Positions 26,437 to 34,863 of a stretch of 64,000 nucleotides of DNA are shown here, one piece after another. Positions within the stretch are counted from its first letter, which is position 1. Each line of letters opens with the position of its first letter. The stretch is from Halobacteriovorax marinus SJ (GTDB lineage: Bacteria; Bdellovibrionota; Bacteriovoracia; Bacteriovoracales; Bacteriovoracaceae): contig NC_016620.1 of assembly GCF_000210915.2 (NCBI RefSeq), positions 2,294,001-2,358,000 on the forward strand. Direction: 5' to 3'. The notes beneath the pieces are model-generated. The model saw only the letters and a list, made by a program, of their open reading frames with translations, made no database searches and was not told where the DNA came from. The position numbers were made by a program, and so were the translations under genes.

Positions 26437-27267
26437 TTAGACTTGCTTATCGCCTTTATTGATTCTCGTCTTCGGCAAAAGAATTGAGTGAGGCTTCACT
26501 GTCACCTTCTCCCCCACAACAACATCTCCCATAATAGAGGCCTTGAGACCAATTGTTGCCCCCTTTCGAATAATCGTTGGAGCAATCACAAGATAGCCTC
26601 CTTGAGCGTAGTGAGCAAAGAGCGTAGCTGATCCTCCGATAGTCACATTATCTTCAAGTGTAATAAGACAAGGGTCTGAGATATTAGTAGTGTTAATCAT
26701 TACACCCTTTCCAATTTTCATTCCCATCATTTTGTAAAAGAGAACATTAATCGGAGTTGGAGTAACCAGATCAAGAAATGTATAGCGAACGAGTTGTACT
26801 AAGGCATTGTGGTAATACCAAGGCAGTGATTGAAGAGAGTACCATCCTCCTCGCCACGGCTTAAGCTTTAAGAACATTAACTTATTTACAAGCGGTACGA
26901 TAAAGATAATGCTCACACCGTAGAGAAGATAAGCGCAGGCAAGAGAGAGGCAAATAAAAAGAGGTCTAAGAACACTTACCTCATTCCATACGTACTCAAC
27001 TAAAATATAGCCAGGAATGAGAGATAGACCAAGGCATACAATATAGGATAATCCTATAGGTAACATTGCCAGTGCAAATGCAGGCCCTTTAAATTTTCTA
27101 AGAAATCCCTCTAAAATTCCTGCCGCCCCCGACAAGTCTGAAGTAGTAGCGTGAACGTTGACTCGGCTTGATTTATAGCTCGTCTTTTTCTGATCGCCAT
27201 CAGTAGATTCAGGCTCTCCGATGTGAGGAATATCTTCTTCTATTTCTGAATTCTTATCTTTAATCAT
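26437..27267 (-). CDS. Membrane-bound hexapeptide-repeat acyltransferase-like protein
   Basis: The 276-residue protein has a charged 60-residue N-terminus and three hydrophobic segments (about residues 66-90, 95-120 and 122-130). The C-terminal 110 residues follow the left-handed beta-helix pattern: MKIGKGVMINTTNISDP, ITLEDNVTIGGSATLF, IRKGATIGLKASIMGD and IGEKVTVKPHS-like repeats. The conserved arrangement (membrane part plus hexapeptide domain) is that of the C-terminal domains of some non-ribosomal peptide synthetases and O-acetyltransferases. The substrate is unknown. It sits next to an unusual NadD-like gene, 12 bases away, on the same strand. Confidence 0.8.
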   Translation of the reverse strand: MIKDKNSEIEEDIPHIGEPESTDGDQKKTSYKSSRVNVHATTSDLSGAAGILEGFLRKFKGPAFALAMLPIGLSYIVCLGLSLIPGYILVEYVWNEVSVLRPLFICLSLACAYLLYGVSIIFIVPLVNKLMFLKLKPWRGGWYSLQSLPWYYHNALVQLVRYTFLDLVTPTPINVLFYKMMGMKIGKGVMINTTNISDPCLITLEDNVTIGGSATLFAHYAQGGYLVIAPTIIRKGATIGLKASIMGDVVVGEKVTVKPHSILLPKTRINKGDKQV

Positions 27268-27279
27268 GAGATTATTATA

Positions 27280-28113
27280 TCACGATTTTTTTTGAGCACG
27301 AATTTTGGTAGAGCTTAGGTCCATAAAGTCATGCTCCCCTAGGACCGAGAGTGAAATGGAATCATTTATTGCCAATAAATCTTGCGCTGTTTGTTCAATT
27401 TCTTTCATTGAGTGATTTCGACTTAAGACGAAGATTGTGTCCAAATGATTTAGTAATTTTTTATAATCTTTCCATTTTGAAAAGGAAGTAAAATTATCAT
27501 CGCCTATTAAGAGGGATTTATTTTTAAAAATTGTTCTTGGCAGCCAATCAACAGTTGGATTTCCCTCTTCAAGTCCATAGAAGCCAGGAAAAACTGAGTA
27601 CGGTGAATCACTAAACTTCAAACATAACTCTTTGAAGGACTTAAAGTAGCACTCTTTTTCTAATTCGCTCTTCCAAGGGTTGCGATCTGGGATAATTAAA
27701 ATATTCTCACTAGGACAACGACGAAGACATTCACTGTGTCCCTCGTGCCAAGGATTAAAGCTTCCACCAAAGAAAGTCACTTGGTTTGTGTTAAAACTCT
27801 TTTTTAAAAAGAGCTCTGGTAGAGAGTATTGTGACTTATGAAAGAAAGGAAAAATTGCACCGATTGACTCGCAAATAATTGCACCATCATTGCTAGAGAA
27901 GTGATCCACTGATAATAAGTCAACCCAGTGGTGAGAAGGTATCTCTCTTTTCACATCTAATACAGTAAAGAAAGTATTCCCATCTCTTCTCTTGGAAAGC
28001 GGTGTACATCCCTCTAGATCAATATCTCTTGCAAGAAGAGTTGACGTCTCGTCTGAGACTAAGACTTCAATTTTAGAATTTTCAATATAGAATACTGAAA
28101 ATATATTATGCAT
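27280..28113 (-). CDS. Nicotinate-nucleotide adenylyltransferase-like protein with N-terminal extension
   Basis: NadD enzymes make NaAD from NaMN and ATP. The C-terminal 165 residues carry the family motifs: GGSFNPWHEGH (near residue 115-125), IPDRNPWKS, GDDNFTSFSKW and SSTKIR. The N-terminal 110 residues are an added domain not seen in usual NadD proteins, and I do not recognise it (no conserved catalytic residues). Residue changes within the motifs (for example GDD in place of GAD) leave the true nucleotide substrate open. It overlaps the end of rarD by 8 bases. Confidence 0.8.
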   Translation of the reverse strand: MHNIFSVFYIENSKIEVLVSDETSTLLARDIDLEGCTPLSKRRDGNTFFTVLDVKREIPSHHWVDLLSVDHFSSNDGAIICESIGAIFPFFHKSQYSLPELFLKKSFNTNQVTFFGGSFNPWHEGHSECLRRCPSENILIIPDRNPWKSELEKECYFKSFKELCLKFSDSPYSVFPGFYGLEEGNPTVDWLPRTIFKNKSLLIGDDNFTSFSKWKDYKKLLNHLDTIFVLSRNHSMKEIEQTAQDLLAINDSISLSVLGEHDFMDLSSTKIRAQKKS

Positions 28114-28990
28114 TGGATATCCTTTGCATTCGAGAAAAGAGCACTAAATCAAAAGTATATATGATAAGTGCACACCAAATCAAACTAAATGCATAGGCAT
28201 GAGTTATTGTGAAGAGTTCTCCATAAATAAATACAGCTAAGATAAACTGAAGTGTTGGCGCTATATATTGCAGGAGACCTACACTTGTGAGCGAAATATT
28301 TTTTACCGCATAATTAAACGATACCAGAGGGATGAGCGTTGCAATCCCCGCCAAAGAGGCCATGAACATCTCATAGCTTGACGCCTTAAAGAACGATATT
28401 TCAGAAGTATAAAATCTATAACCAAAGAAAATAAGAATTGGAATGAGTGAGATAAGCATCTCTAAGAACAACCCCTCCATTGAAGGAATATTCATTTTCT
28501 TTCTGACAAGGCCATATGTTCCAAAACTAAGGGCCAAGAAGAGTGAAACATCTATTCTACCTACACCGCTAGAGAGAAAAACGAGTAATCCAAGGAATGC
28601 GATAAATACAGCGAGCTTTTGCTTAGCACGCAATGTTTCTTTTAAAACAAAAACACCTAGGGCCACATTAACGAGAGGATTAATAAAGTATCCTATACTC
28701 GCCTCTAAAACATGCCCCGTCCCAACGGCCCAAACAAAGACAAACCAATTGGTAAAAATTAAAATGGTAGAAACTCCCAAGAGCTTTCTCTTTCTAGGAG
28801 TGTCTATACATGAGCGAAGAGCACCCCAAGGTCTCTTAAAGAGAAAGTATAAGAGAAAAGTTAAAACACCCCAAAATATTCTATGACCAAGAAGCTCGTA
28901 AGAATCAAAGAAGCTCAATTGCTTCCAGTAGATCGCAATGAGACCCCAAAAAAAGAAAGAGAATATTCCGGCTAAGTAACCTAAGTTCAT
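28106..28990 (-). CDS. rarD: RarD/EamA-family drug/metabolite transporter
   Basis: The 294-residue protein has ten predicted membrane segments. The N-terminal GIFSFFFWGLIAIYWKQLSF and the following ELLGHRIFWGV are specific to the RarD branch of EamA transporters, typical length about 295. YFINPLVNVALGVFVLKETL is the first EamA repeat signature. The substrate of RarD is not known. The gene overlaps the NadD-like gene downstream, so the two are probably co-translated. AAAGG directly precedes the ATG with little spacing. Confidence 0.93.
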   Translation of the reverse strand: MNLGYLAGIFSFFFWGLIAIYWKQLSFFDSYELLGHRIFWGVLTFLLYFLFKRPWGALRSCIDTPRKRKLLGVSTILIFTNWFVFVWAVGTGHVLEASIGYFINPLVNVALGVFVLKETLRAKQKLAVFIAFLGLLVFLSSGVGRIDVSLFLALSFGTYGLVRKKMNIPSMEGLFLEMLISLIPILIFFGYRFYTSEISFFKASSYEMFMASLAGIATLIPLVSFNYAVKNISLTSVGLLQYIAPTLQFILAVFIYGELFTITHAYAFSLIWCALIIYTFDLVLFSRMQRISNA

Positions 28991-29089
28991 CCTTTACTTA
29001 TAGCAGTAACTAGCTGCGGGCACTAGAAAAATTAGTTTAATATGATCACAATACATGATACCTTTGTACTTAAGAGGTAAATAATTTTC

Positions 29090-29431
29090 ATGAAATTTTC
29101 AACAGAAGTAGAAGGTATTGTATTTGAAATAGAAGTCACAGCAACTGATGACTACAAATCCTTTAATCCGCTATCTACCTACTCAATTCAAGACCTCGAT
29201 GATCTCAAAGAGAATCTCATTCGTATTTATGCTATTGAGGTGAGTTCTTCAAAGAATCAAACCACTCTAAAGCACTACACTCCAGGTGTTCTTATGTCTT
29301 CAAATGAAGAGGATATTCCAGAAGAACTGGAAGATGCTCTCGATGAATTCGGCATCATTGAACATATCCTCAAGCACTGGAAGTTGAATGATTCAAATAA
29401 CTTAAGACCTGAGTGGGCCAAGGTAGAATAA
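29090..29431 (+). CDS. Acidic protein of unknown function (113 aa)
   Basis: The 113-residue protein has no signal or membrane segment and is strongly acidic (NEEDIPEELEDALDEFG). The N-terminal 70 residues look like alternating strands. The family is unknown to me. An AAGAGG site lies 11 bases before the ATG. It stands alone, 99 bases divergent from rarD and 98 bases before the secreted peptidase-like gene, so its own promoter is likely but not identified. Confidence 0.65.
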   Translation: MKFSTEVEGIVFEIEVTATDDYKSFNPLSTYSIQDLDDLKENLIRIYAIEVSSSKNQTTLKHYTPGVLMSSNEEDIPEELEDALDEFGIIEHILKHWKLNDSNNLRPEWAKVE

Positions 29432-29529
29432 CTGTCTAATTTCTTTACACCTCAGTAAAGCTTTCAATATCCATAGAGAGTAATCCATATAAGCGCTATA
29501 AATAGATACTCATTATTTATAGGAAGCTT

Positions 29530-30981
29530 ATGCAAAAGTTAATCTTTTTTCTCTTACTCATTATTTCAACCAATAGCTACTCTAGCGAACTCAATCGCTT
29601 TGAAGATAGCCTTGAGCAAATTTTAAGTAGTGAAAAAGAGCAAGATGCTCACCTACAAATATATCAACATACCCTCAATTTAGGAGCCTATGGGCTGGAA
29701 TACCTTTGGACAAGAACTAGTGGAAATGGCCAACTCTTAAATTTAATAAGAGAGAGTTGGGAACAATATCTTGCCAGTAGTGAAGATTACTTAAATGACT
29801 TGAGTACTGCTCTTAATGGCAATGCTAATCATGAGCAAGCTCTTAGGGCCCTTCAGCTAATAGAGAGAACTCAATCTTTATATGATACATATATGAAAAA
29901 TAAGAATATGAGATATATTCTCTTAGACCAATCTGCGATTTTAAATAATAGAGTTGAGAATCACTTTAATACTACTCTTTCAGTCATCGTAAATGAATCA
30001 ATCCCAAATATTATTAAACAAACCAATTGGAATATTCTCAATGTTCAAAACTCATCTGTCATTTTAACTTATGATGGACAAGGAAAAGATATTTCAGAAT
30101 TTGCAAAGCAAGAAGACTTTGTCGGTGATGTGATCACAGACTTTCTAGCGGGTGCCAGCTCTGGAATAAGTTCAGGTTTTGGTGCTCTTGCCGGTCCAAT
30201 AGAATGGGGAGATGGTGGACAGCTTCGCGATGACTTAAATGCCCAAGAGAGAATCTATAAAGACCTCATGCCTCTAGATATTATTTTTGAGAAGAAGGCC
30301 TATAAGTTAACCGATTATACTATCCCTGGTTACTGGGGACACAACGCTGTTTGGCTTGGGACACAGGAACAATTAAAGGCCGCTGGGCTGTGGGATGCAG
30401 AGGAGTTAGCTCCATTTAGAAAACAAATTGAAAAAGGTTACTCTATTTTTGAAATGAGAAAATGGGGAACAACATTTGATAAGTATTCTCAGTGGATGAA
30501 CTTAGATGATTTTGCTCAAATAAGAGTAAAAGGAATTGAGTCACAGTCAAAGAGTAAGATATTGAAGATCTATAAGATTCTTGGTCAGCAGATTGGAAAA
30601 AATTATGACTTCGCCTTCAATGCTGATACTGCTTTTAAAATTACTTGTTCAGAAATTATTTATCTTTCTTACGGTGATGTAAGCTGGCCTTTGGAGAGAA
30701 TTCTAGGAAGAAATACAATCACTCCAAACGCTATGGCAGAAGTTCTATTCTATGAGAACTCACCTGTTGAATTCATTAACTTTGTAAAAGGAAATAGAAA
30801 GAATGGTGCAAAGTTTCATACCAAAGAAGAATTTGCTAATGTGATGAATTTTGTCAAGAAAGGTAGAAATACATATCACCAAAACTATAGGTCTTGTAAA
30901 CTTAAGAGAGTTAGAATTAATAGAAGAGGATATAAATTAATCAATCATTGTGTTACTAAAACGAGACAGCTCAGTTTATAA
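29530..30981 (+). CDS. Secreted YiiX/C92-like permuted papain hydrolase
   Basis: The 483-residue protein has a signal peptide (residues 1-18). The middle 200 residues are an all-helical region of unknown type. From about residue 265 it follows the YiiX/YebB-like NlpC/P60 pattern, in which the catalytic order is permuted: IPGYWGHNAVWLGT holds the histidine and ITCSEIIYLSYGDVSW holds the cysteine, with a mid-domain NYDFAFNAD. Such enzymes hydrolyse amide or ester bonds in cell-wall or lipid substrates. It begins a plus-strand set with a carboxypeptidase-like and a hydrolase gene, suggesting an envelope-digesting role. Confidence 0.85.
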   Translation: MQKLIFFLLLIISTNSYSSELNRFEDSLEQILSSEKEQDAHLQIYQHTLNLGAYGLEYLWTRTSGNGQLLNLIRESWEQYLASSEDYLNDLSTALNGNANHEQALRALQLIERTQSLYDTYMKNKNMRYILLDQSAILNNRVENHFNTTLSVIVNESIPNIIKQTNWNILNVQNSSVILTYDGQGKDISEFAKQEDFVGDVITDFLAGASSGISSGFGALAGPIEWGDGGQLRDDLNAQERIYKDLMPLDIIFEKKAYKLTDYTIPGYWGHNAVWLGTQEQLKAAGLWDAEELAPFRKQIEKGYSIFEMRKWGTTFDKYSQWMNLDDFAQIRVKGIESQSKSKILKIYKILGQQIGKNYDFAFNADTAFKITCSEIIYLSYGDVSWPLERILGRNTITPNAMAEVLFYENSPVEFINFVKGNRKNGAKFHTKEEFANVMNFVKKGRNTYHQNYRSCKLKRVRINRRGYKLINHCVTKTRQLSL

Positions 30982-30988
30982 TACTAAA

Positions 30989-31951
30989 ATGAAAGAATAT
31001 AACTTCGAAGAACAAGAGTTAATTAACGGTCTTATTGAAATAATGCCTCCCGAAGTGAGTGTTGAAACACTTGAGGTTATTTCCTATAAAGAATCCTCCT
31101 ATCCCCTACACTGCTTCACTATTGGTAGTGCTCCTAAGGGAGCTCCTACACTTCTACTTATTGGAGGAGTGCACGGACTAGAAAAAGTCGGTACCCATGT
31201 TGTCATTTCTTATCTCAGCTTTCTCTTTGAACAATTAAAGTGGAATACTGATCTACAAAAGATTTTTCAAAACTTTAAAATAGTCGCTATCCCTATGGTT
31301 AACCCTGTAGGTGTCGCACACAATATGAGAAGTAATGGCAAAGGAGTGGACCTCATGAGAAACTCCCCTACAGAGGCCATAGATAAATCGTTATTTCTCA
31401 TTGGTGGTCATAGACTTGGAAATTTTCTTCCATGGTATAGAGGAAGAAAGAAAGATCCGATGCAAATTGAGGCGAAAGCACTCTGTGATAAAGTGAAGTC
31501 CATTGTCTCTCAAAGTACTCATTGTCTAGCACTAGACTTTCACTCAGGCTTTGGACTAAAAGATAGACTATGGTACCCCTACGCTAAAACATCCACCCCT
31601 TTCAGTGCCCAGAATCAAGTAGAAAAGATTCAAGCGCTCTTTGATAAAACGATCCCTCATCATATTTATAAAATTGAACCACAATCTGATCAATATACGA
31701 CTCACGGGGATTTATGGGACTACCTATACGACTGGAAAGAAGAGAATCACCCTCGGCATAACTTTATTCCATGGACCCTAGAGATGGGTTCATGGACCTG
31801 GCTTAAGAAAAATCCTATTCAATTATTTTCTAAGTTAGGACTCTTCAATCCTATTAAAGATCATAGATATAGCCGAACAATGAGAAGACATCTTTTATTA
31901 ATTGATTTCTTCTCCAATATAACTAAGAATAACGAAGTATGGAAAAAGTAA
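30989..31951 (+). CDS. M14-like zinc carboxypeptidase
   Basis: The start at 30989 is the first ATG after the stop of the upstream gene; an in-frame TTG at 30950 is a weaker choice. The 320-residue protein has no signal peptide. It has GGVHGLEKVGTHV, with the HxxE zinc pair near residue 72, then the third ligand in LALDFHSGFG and a candidate catalytic glutamate in TLEMGSW. This is the arrangement of M14 (carboxypeptidase or succinylglutamate desuccinylase-like) enzymes. The length and the MRSNGKGVDLMRN segment fit the DUF2817-like branch. Its stop overlaps the next gene. Confidence 0.85.
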   Translation: MKEYNFEEQELINGLIEIMPPEVSVETLEVISYKESSYPLHCFTIGSAPKGAPTLLLIGGVHGLEKVGTHVVISYLSFLFEQLKWNTDLQKIFQNFKIVAIPMVNPVGVAHNMRSNGKGVDLMRNSPTEAIDKSLFLIGGHRLGNFLPWYRGRKKDPMQIEAKALCDKVKSIVSQSTHCLALDFHSGFGLKDRLWYPYAKTSTPFSAQNQVEKIQALFDKTIPHHIYKIEPQSDQYTTHGDLWDYLYDWKEENHPRHNFIPWTLEMGSWTWLKKNPIQLFSKLGLFNPIKDHRYSRTMRRHLLLIDFFSNITKNNEVWKK

Positions 31952-32688
31952 ATTGGGTTCTCTTAAGAGGGCTGGCCAGAGAAAAGGGACATTGGGCTTC
32001 ATTTGATAAGAGAATGCAATCTGCATTTAATGGGGATGTACTCTGCCTTGACCTTCCAGGGGCCGGAGATAATTTAAACGAGCAAGTTCCACTAAGCATC
32101 GATGAGATGACTGACTTTATCAGGGAGAAGTGGTTACAGCAAAGAGGCGATAAGAAGTGGTCGCTCCTCGCAATATCTCTGGGTGGTATGATCTCACTCA
32201 ATTGGTCTTCAAGATATCCAGAAGACTTCCAGCAACTCGTGACAATAAATACTTCTTCAAAGAAATTCTCAGGTGTCTTTGAGAGAATCTCCCCTCTCGC
32301 CATTAGAACTCTTCTTAGCACTCTCTTTATAAACGACGCTCATAAGAGGGAGAGCTTAATCCTGAGTCTTATTACCAATCATGAAAATGTCGATAAGCAG
32401 ATAGCAAAAGACTGGGCACAACTAGCTAAGACTAGACATATAAAGATAATTAGCTTTTTAAGGCAATTATTTGCGGCCTCTAAGTTTCGATTACCCGATC
32501 AAATAGCAATTCCCTACCTTGCTCTCGCGGCACAGAAGGATCGATTCACAAGTAGTGAGTGTTCAAGAAAGATTGCTTCACACTTTGGAGCAAAGCTAGA
32601 ACTTCACCCTAGTGCTGGCCATGACCTTCCTATAGATGATGGGGACTGGATTATTGAAAAGATTAAAGAGCATAGACTCACTCTTTAG
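31939..32688 (+). CDS. Alpha/beta hydrolase
   Basis: The 249-residue protein has the alpha/beta hydrolase layout: WVLLRGLAREKGHW with an oxyanion-side loop, the nucleophile in AISLGGMISL, an aspartate in AAQKDRFTS and the histidine in SAGHDLPID. The triad is intact. The substrate is unknown. It has no signal peptide. It overlaps the end of the carboxypeptidase-like gene by 13 bases, so the two are coupled. Its 3' end overlaps the next convergent gene by 4 bases. Confidence 0.88.
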   Translation: MEKVNWVLLRGLAREKGHWASFDKRMQSAFNGDVLCLDLPGAGDNLNEQVPLSIDEMTDFIREKWLQQRGDKKWSLLAISLGGMISLNWSSRYPEDFQQLVTINTSSKKFSGVFERISPLAIRTLLSTLFINDAHKRESLILSLITNHENVDKQIAKDWAQLAKTRHIKIISFLRQLFAASKFRLPDQIAIPYLALAAQKDRFTSSECSRKIASHFGAKLELHPSAGHDLPIDDGDWIIEKIKEHRLTL

Positions 32689-33257
32689 TAGCAAGTACTC
32701 TCGTAGCGATACACCTTCTTAACTATCTTCTTCACACCACTAAATTGAGCTATAGATTCATGAGTATCATCAAAGCGAAGATTTAATACGACATTCTTTT
32801 GATGAATTTCATCGTAGAAAATAACATCCTTAATCCCCTCTCTAGAGCGGTAGAGAACTCTACAATTTCCTTGCTCATCACAGTGGTGATATCTCTCAAT
32901 CCATGAGCATGTCTCTCTTCCCACTAGCTCTTCTCCGCGAATGATATGAGTCACTAACCTCGCATAGACTCCGTAGTCCTGAGATGTTTGGTGAGCTGTG
33001 AGGGAGAGCTCTCCATTTTCACGAGGAAGCTTCACATCCTTTGGGATAGTGAAGTTGAAAGTATGTTGGTCTAAGTTAAGAGTAAAGAGCCTGCTAGAGT
33101 TAAGCTCTAAAGTTGCAGGATTTGCACCTTCTAAGAGAGTAATCGACTCCCCTTTAGAATTCAAAAGAGAATAGTCTCGAAAATTATGTAACTCTCCATC
33201 AAGAGAGTTACATGATTGGAATATAAAAATTAAAACTAAGAAAAAATACTTAGACAA
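32685..33257 (-). CDS. Lipoprotein of unknown function (190 aa)
   Basis: The start is TTG at 33257, with AAGG 7 bases upstream; no ATG gives the signal peptide. Residues 1-16 are a lipoprotein signal (FLVLIFIFQSC, lipid on Cys16). The mature protein has two close cysteine-bearing regions: RETCSWIERYHHCDEQGNCRV near residue 135 and a C-terminal ESTCY. These suggest disulfides. The body looks beta-rich. I recognise no family. It follows the 33262-33618 secreted protein gene by 4 bases, so the two form one unit. Confidence 0.7.
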   Translation of the reverse strand: MSKYFFLVLIFIFQSCNSLDGELHNFRDYSLLNSKGESITLLEGANPATLELNSSRLFTLNLDQHTFNFTIPKDVKLPRENGELSLTAHQTSQDYGVYARLVTHIIRGEELVGRETCSWIERYHHCDEQGNCRVLYRSREGIKDVIFYDEIHQKNVVLNLRFDDTHESIAQFSGVKKIVKKVYRYESTCY

Positions 33258-33261
33258 TGAA

Positions 33262-33618
33262 CTACCTTACAAAGGCGAAACAATTCGCATATACAGTAGG
33301 TCCATTATTTACAGGTCCACTGAAGACTTGAGGAGTCTGAGTTCTTACGCGACAATTATAGCGACAGTGAAAATCTCTTCTGGCCATATCAATTCCGCCG
33401 AATCTATTTCTATAGAAAATTTCGTAGCTATAATTCATAACTCTAATTGGTCTGTGTGAATCATTCCAAATCTCACACGTTAACGTTGGCCCATAGATCA
33501 CACGACCTTCTATTAACCTACCTCTATAATTTTCTTCTAAGCTTTCAACACTTGAAAATGACTCGACAGAGGCAAGTAAGATACCAAAGACCATCACTAA
33601 CTTGATTAGTCTGTTCAT
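33262..33618 (-). CDS. Small secreted protein of unknown function (118 aa)
   Basis: The 118-residue protein has a signal peptide (residues 1-21, ending ESFS). Four cysteines appear in LTCEIW, FHCRYNCRV and ANCFAF, likely two disulfides. The mature part has many Arg and Tyr residues and looks like a small beta sandwich. The pattern of a conserved CEIWN start and cysteine end recalls small periplasmic proteins of Bdellovibrionota, but no named family is assigned. It sits 4 bases upstream of the lipoprotein gene at 32685-33257. The ATG has an AAAGGAG ribosome site. Confidence 0.65.
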   Translation of the reverse strand: MNRLIKLVMVFGILLASVESFSSVESLEENYRGRLIEGRVIYGPTLTCEIWNDSHRPIRVMNYSYEIFYRNRFGGIDMARRDFHCRYNCRVRTQTPQVFSGPVNNGPTVYANCFAFVR

Positions 33619-33690
33619 TTCAAACTCCTTTTTGAATAAATATATAAATATTATGGAAATTATTTTTTTAAATGAGAATGGAAAAATTCT

Positions 33691-33719
33691 GAAAAAGCCT
33701 CACTTCTGACAAGTGAGGC
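33691..33719 (-). terminator. Terminator of the 33727-33990 lipoprotein gene
   Basis: On the minus strand a perfect 9-bp stem (GCCTCACTT arms 33697-33705 and 33711-33719) with a 5-base loop is followed by five T residues. It begins 8 bases after the stop codon. Confidence 0.85.
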
Positions 33720-33726
33720 CTGTAAG

Positions 33727-33990
33727 CTATTGACACTTACCCTTTTGAACATAGTTATTCTTGATGCGCATAACTTGCTTCTTACCATACCAGTGCTCAT
33801 TGTGAGGCTTACCTGCTATAGATACGCGATACCAACTCTTGTTTCGCGAATGCTGTTCAACAGCGCAAACCGGTGTGTTCACCGATGCTACATTTCTCTC
33901 AGCTAGAGCATGGGAGTTGGAGGCCATTTCGTTACTTGAACATGACGCAAAAACTAACCCAAGAGCAGTGAGAGTCAATAATTTCTTCAT
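33727..33990 (-). CDS. Small lipoprotein with VC..E.H and HWY.K motifs (paralogue 1)
   Basis: The 87-residue protein has a lipobox (LVFASC, lipid on Cys17). The mature 71 residues contain the pattern VCAVEQH ... WYRVSIAGKPHNEHWYGKK ... KGKC. A second gene at 37003-37245 codes for the same layout (VCSLEKH ... YQVKINDKKINTHWYLKE ... NKC), so the two are clear paralogues despite low identity. The paired cysteines of the conserved ends suggest a disulfide-closed small domain. The function is unknown. The gene has its own terminator. Confidence 0.75.
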   Translation of the reverse strand: MKKLLTLTALGLVFASCSSNEMASNSHALAERNVASVNTPVCAVEQHSRNKSWYRVSIAGKPHNEHWYGKKQVMRIKNNYVQKGKCQ

Positions 33991-34179
33991 TATCTTCCCC
34001 TTGTCTTCATGTAGAGGACTTATCGTTAAAACAAGAGAAATACTTTAGCTTTTTAATCAACTAACCAGTAATTTCGTAAAATTTCAGAAAATCTTCGGCT
34101 TTTTCGTGACCAATATAGTCTTTTAATGTAAATATATTAGGTAATTATGTTTAAAATTTAGTTTAAAGGATATGACTCT

Positions 34180-34425
34180 ATGAGCAATGAGACAGCGACT
34201 AAGAATGTAAAAGTATATGAAACATCAATTGTACCTAAGGGTGAAGAGATGGTTCCGGCAAGAAAGCACGAAATGATTGCCAGCTCAATTCAAATTGAAG
34301 TTGTTCACGTTCTCGTTTTCTTTATCGTTCTATTTGGAATTTTTGGTGGTCTATGGAAAGCTGCTGTTAAGGCCGAAAAAGAAGAAGAAAATAAAGCTAA
34401 CTCTACTGGTCTAAATCACAAGTAG
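34180..34425 (+). CDS. Small single-pass membrane protein (81 aa)
   Basis: The 81-residue protein has a polar N-terminus of 40 residues and one membrane helix (about residues 42-62, VVHVLVFFIVLFGIFGGLW). It ends with a charged Lys/Glu-rich tail of 18 residues. No signal cleavage site is visible, so it is probably inserted with one end in the cytosol. I do not recognise a family. An AAAGGA lies 9 bases before the ATG. It stands alone, convergent with the D-aminoacyl-tRNA deacylase gene. Confidence 0.65.
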   Translation: MSNETATKNVKVYETSIVPKGEEMVPARKHEMIASSIQIEVVHVLVFFIVLFGIFGGLWKAAVKAEKEEENKANSTGLNHK

Positions 34426-34428
34426 AAC

Positions 34429-34863
34429 TTAGAACTCTAAGAAGAAGGTCACTGGCCCATCATTGATGATAGTGACCTGCATACTCTCAGCAAAGACACC
34501 TTTTTTCACGCCAACGCTTTCACCAACTAAATTACAGAATTTCTCAAAGTACTCATTAGCGAGATTTGGCTCCATAGATCGATCGAAGCTTGGTCTATTT
34601 CCCTTCTTACCTGGCCAGGACAAAGTAAATTGACTAACTGCTAATATCTCACCACCTGCCTGTGAGATATTCTTATTCATTTTTCCGTTCTCATCTGAGA
34701 AGATTCGTAAATTTATTATTTTTTGGGCGGCTTGCTTAATGGACTCATCACTATCACCTGTTTCCATGCAAACTAATAAAACCAACCCGGACCGGATTTG
34801 AGAGACGACTTCTCCCCTAATACTTACAGATGAATTTAGAGATCTCTGGACGACAATTTTCAT
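34429..34863 (-). CDS. dtd: D-aminoacyl-tRNA deacylase
   Basis: Dtd removes wrongly attached D-amino acids (and glycine) from tRNA. The 144-residue protein has the normal length and the family motifs: SQFTL near residue 78, KKGNRPSF near 86-93 and a C-terminal NDGPVTFFLE, with the Gly-cisPro placement of the active site. The start codon overlaps the stop of the upstream FHA gene as TAATG, so translation is coupled although the two functions are not obviously related. Confidence 0.96.
   Translation of the reverse strand: MKIVVQRSLNSSVSIRGEVVSQIRSGLVLLVCMETGDSDESIKQAAQKIINLRIFSDENGKMNKNISQAGGEILAVSQFTLSWPGKKGNRPSFDRSMEPNLANEYFEKFCNLVGESVGVKKGVFAESMQVTIINDGPVTFFLEF

Noticed and set aside
28443-28886. 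147-codon plus-strand frame inside rarD
   Set aside because: It is antisense to a recognised transporter and shows no domain; its Lys/Pro/Thr-rich sequence is what a complement of membrane codons gives.
34165-34182. Three-codon ATG frame just before the 34180 gene as a leader peptide
   Set aside because: It begins two bases from the AAAGGA site, too close for translation, so it is probably chance.
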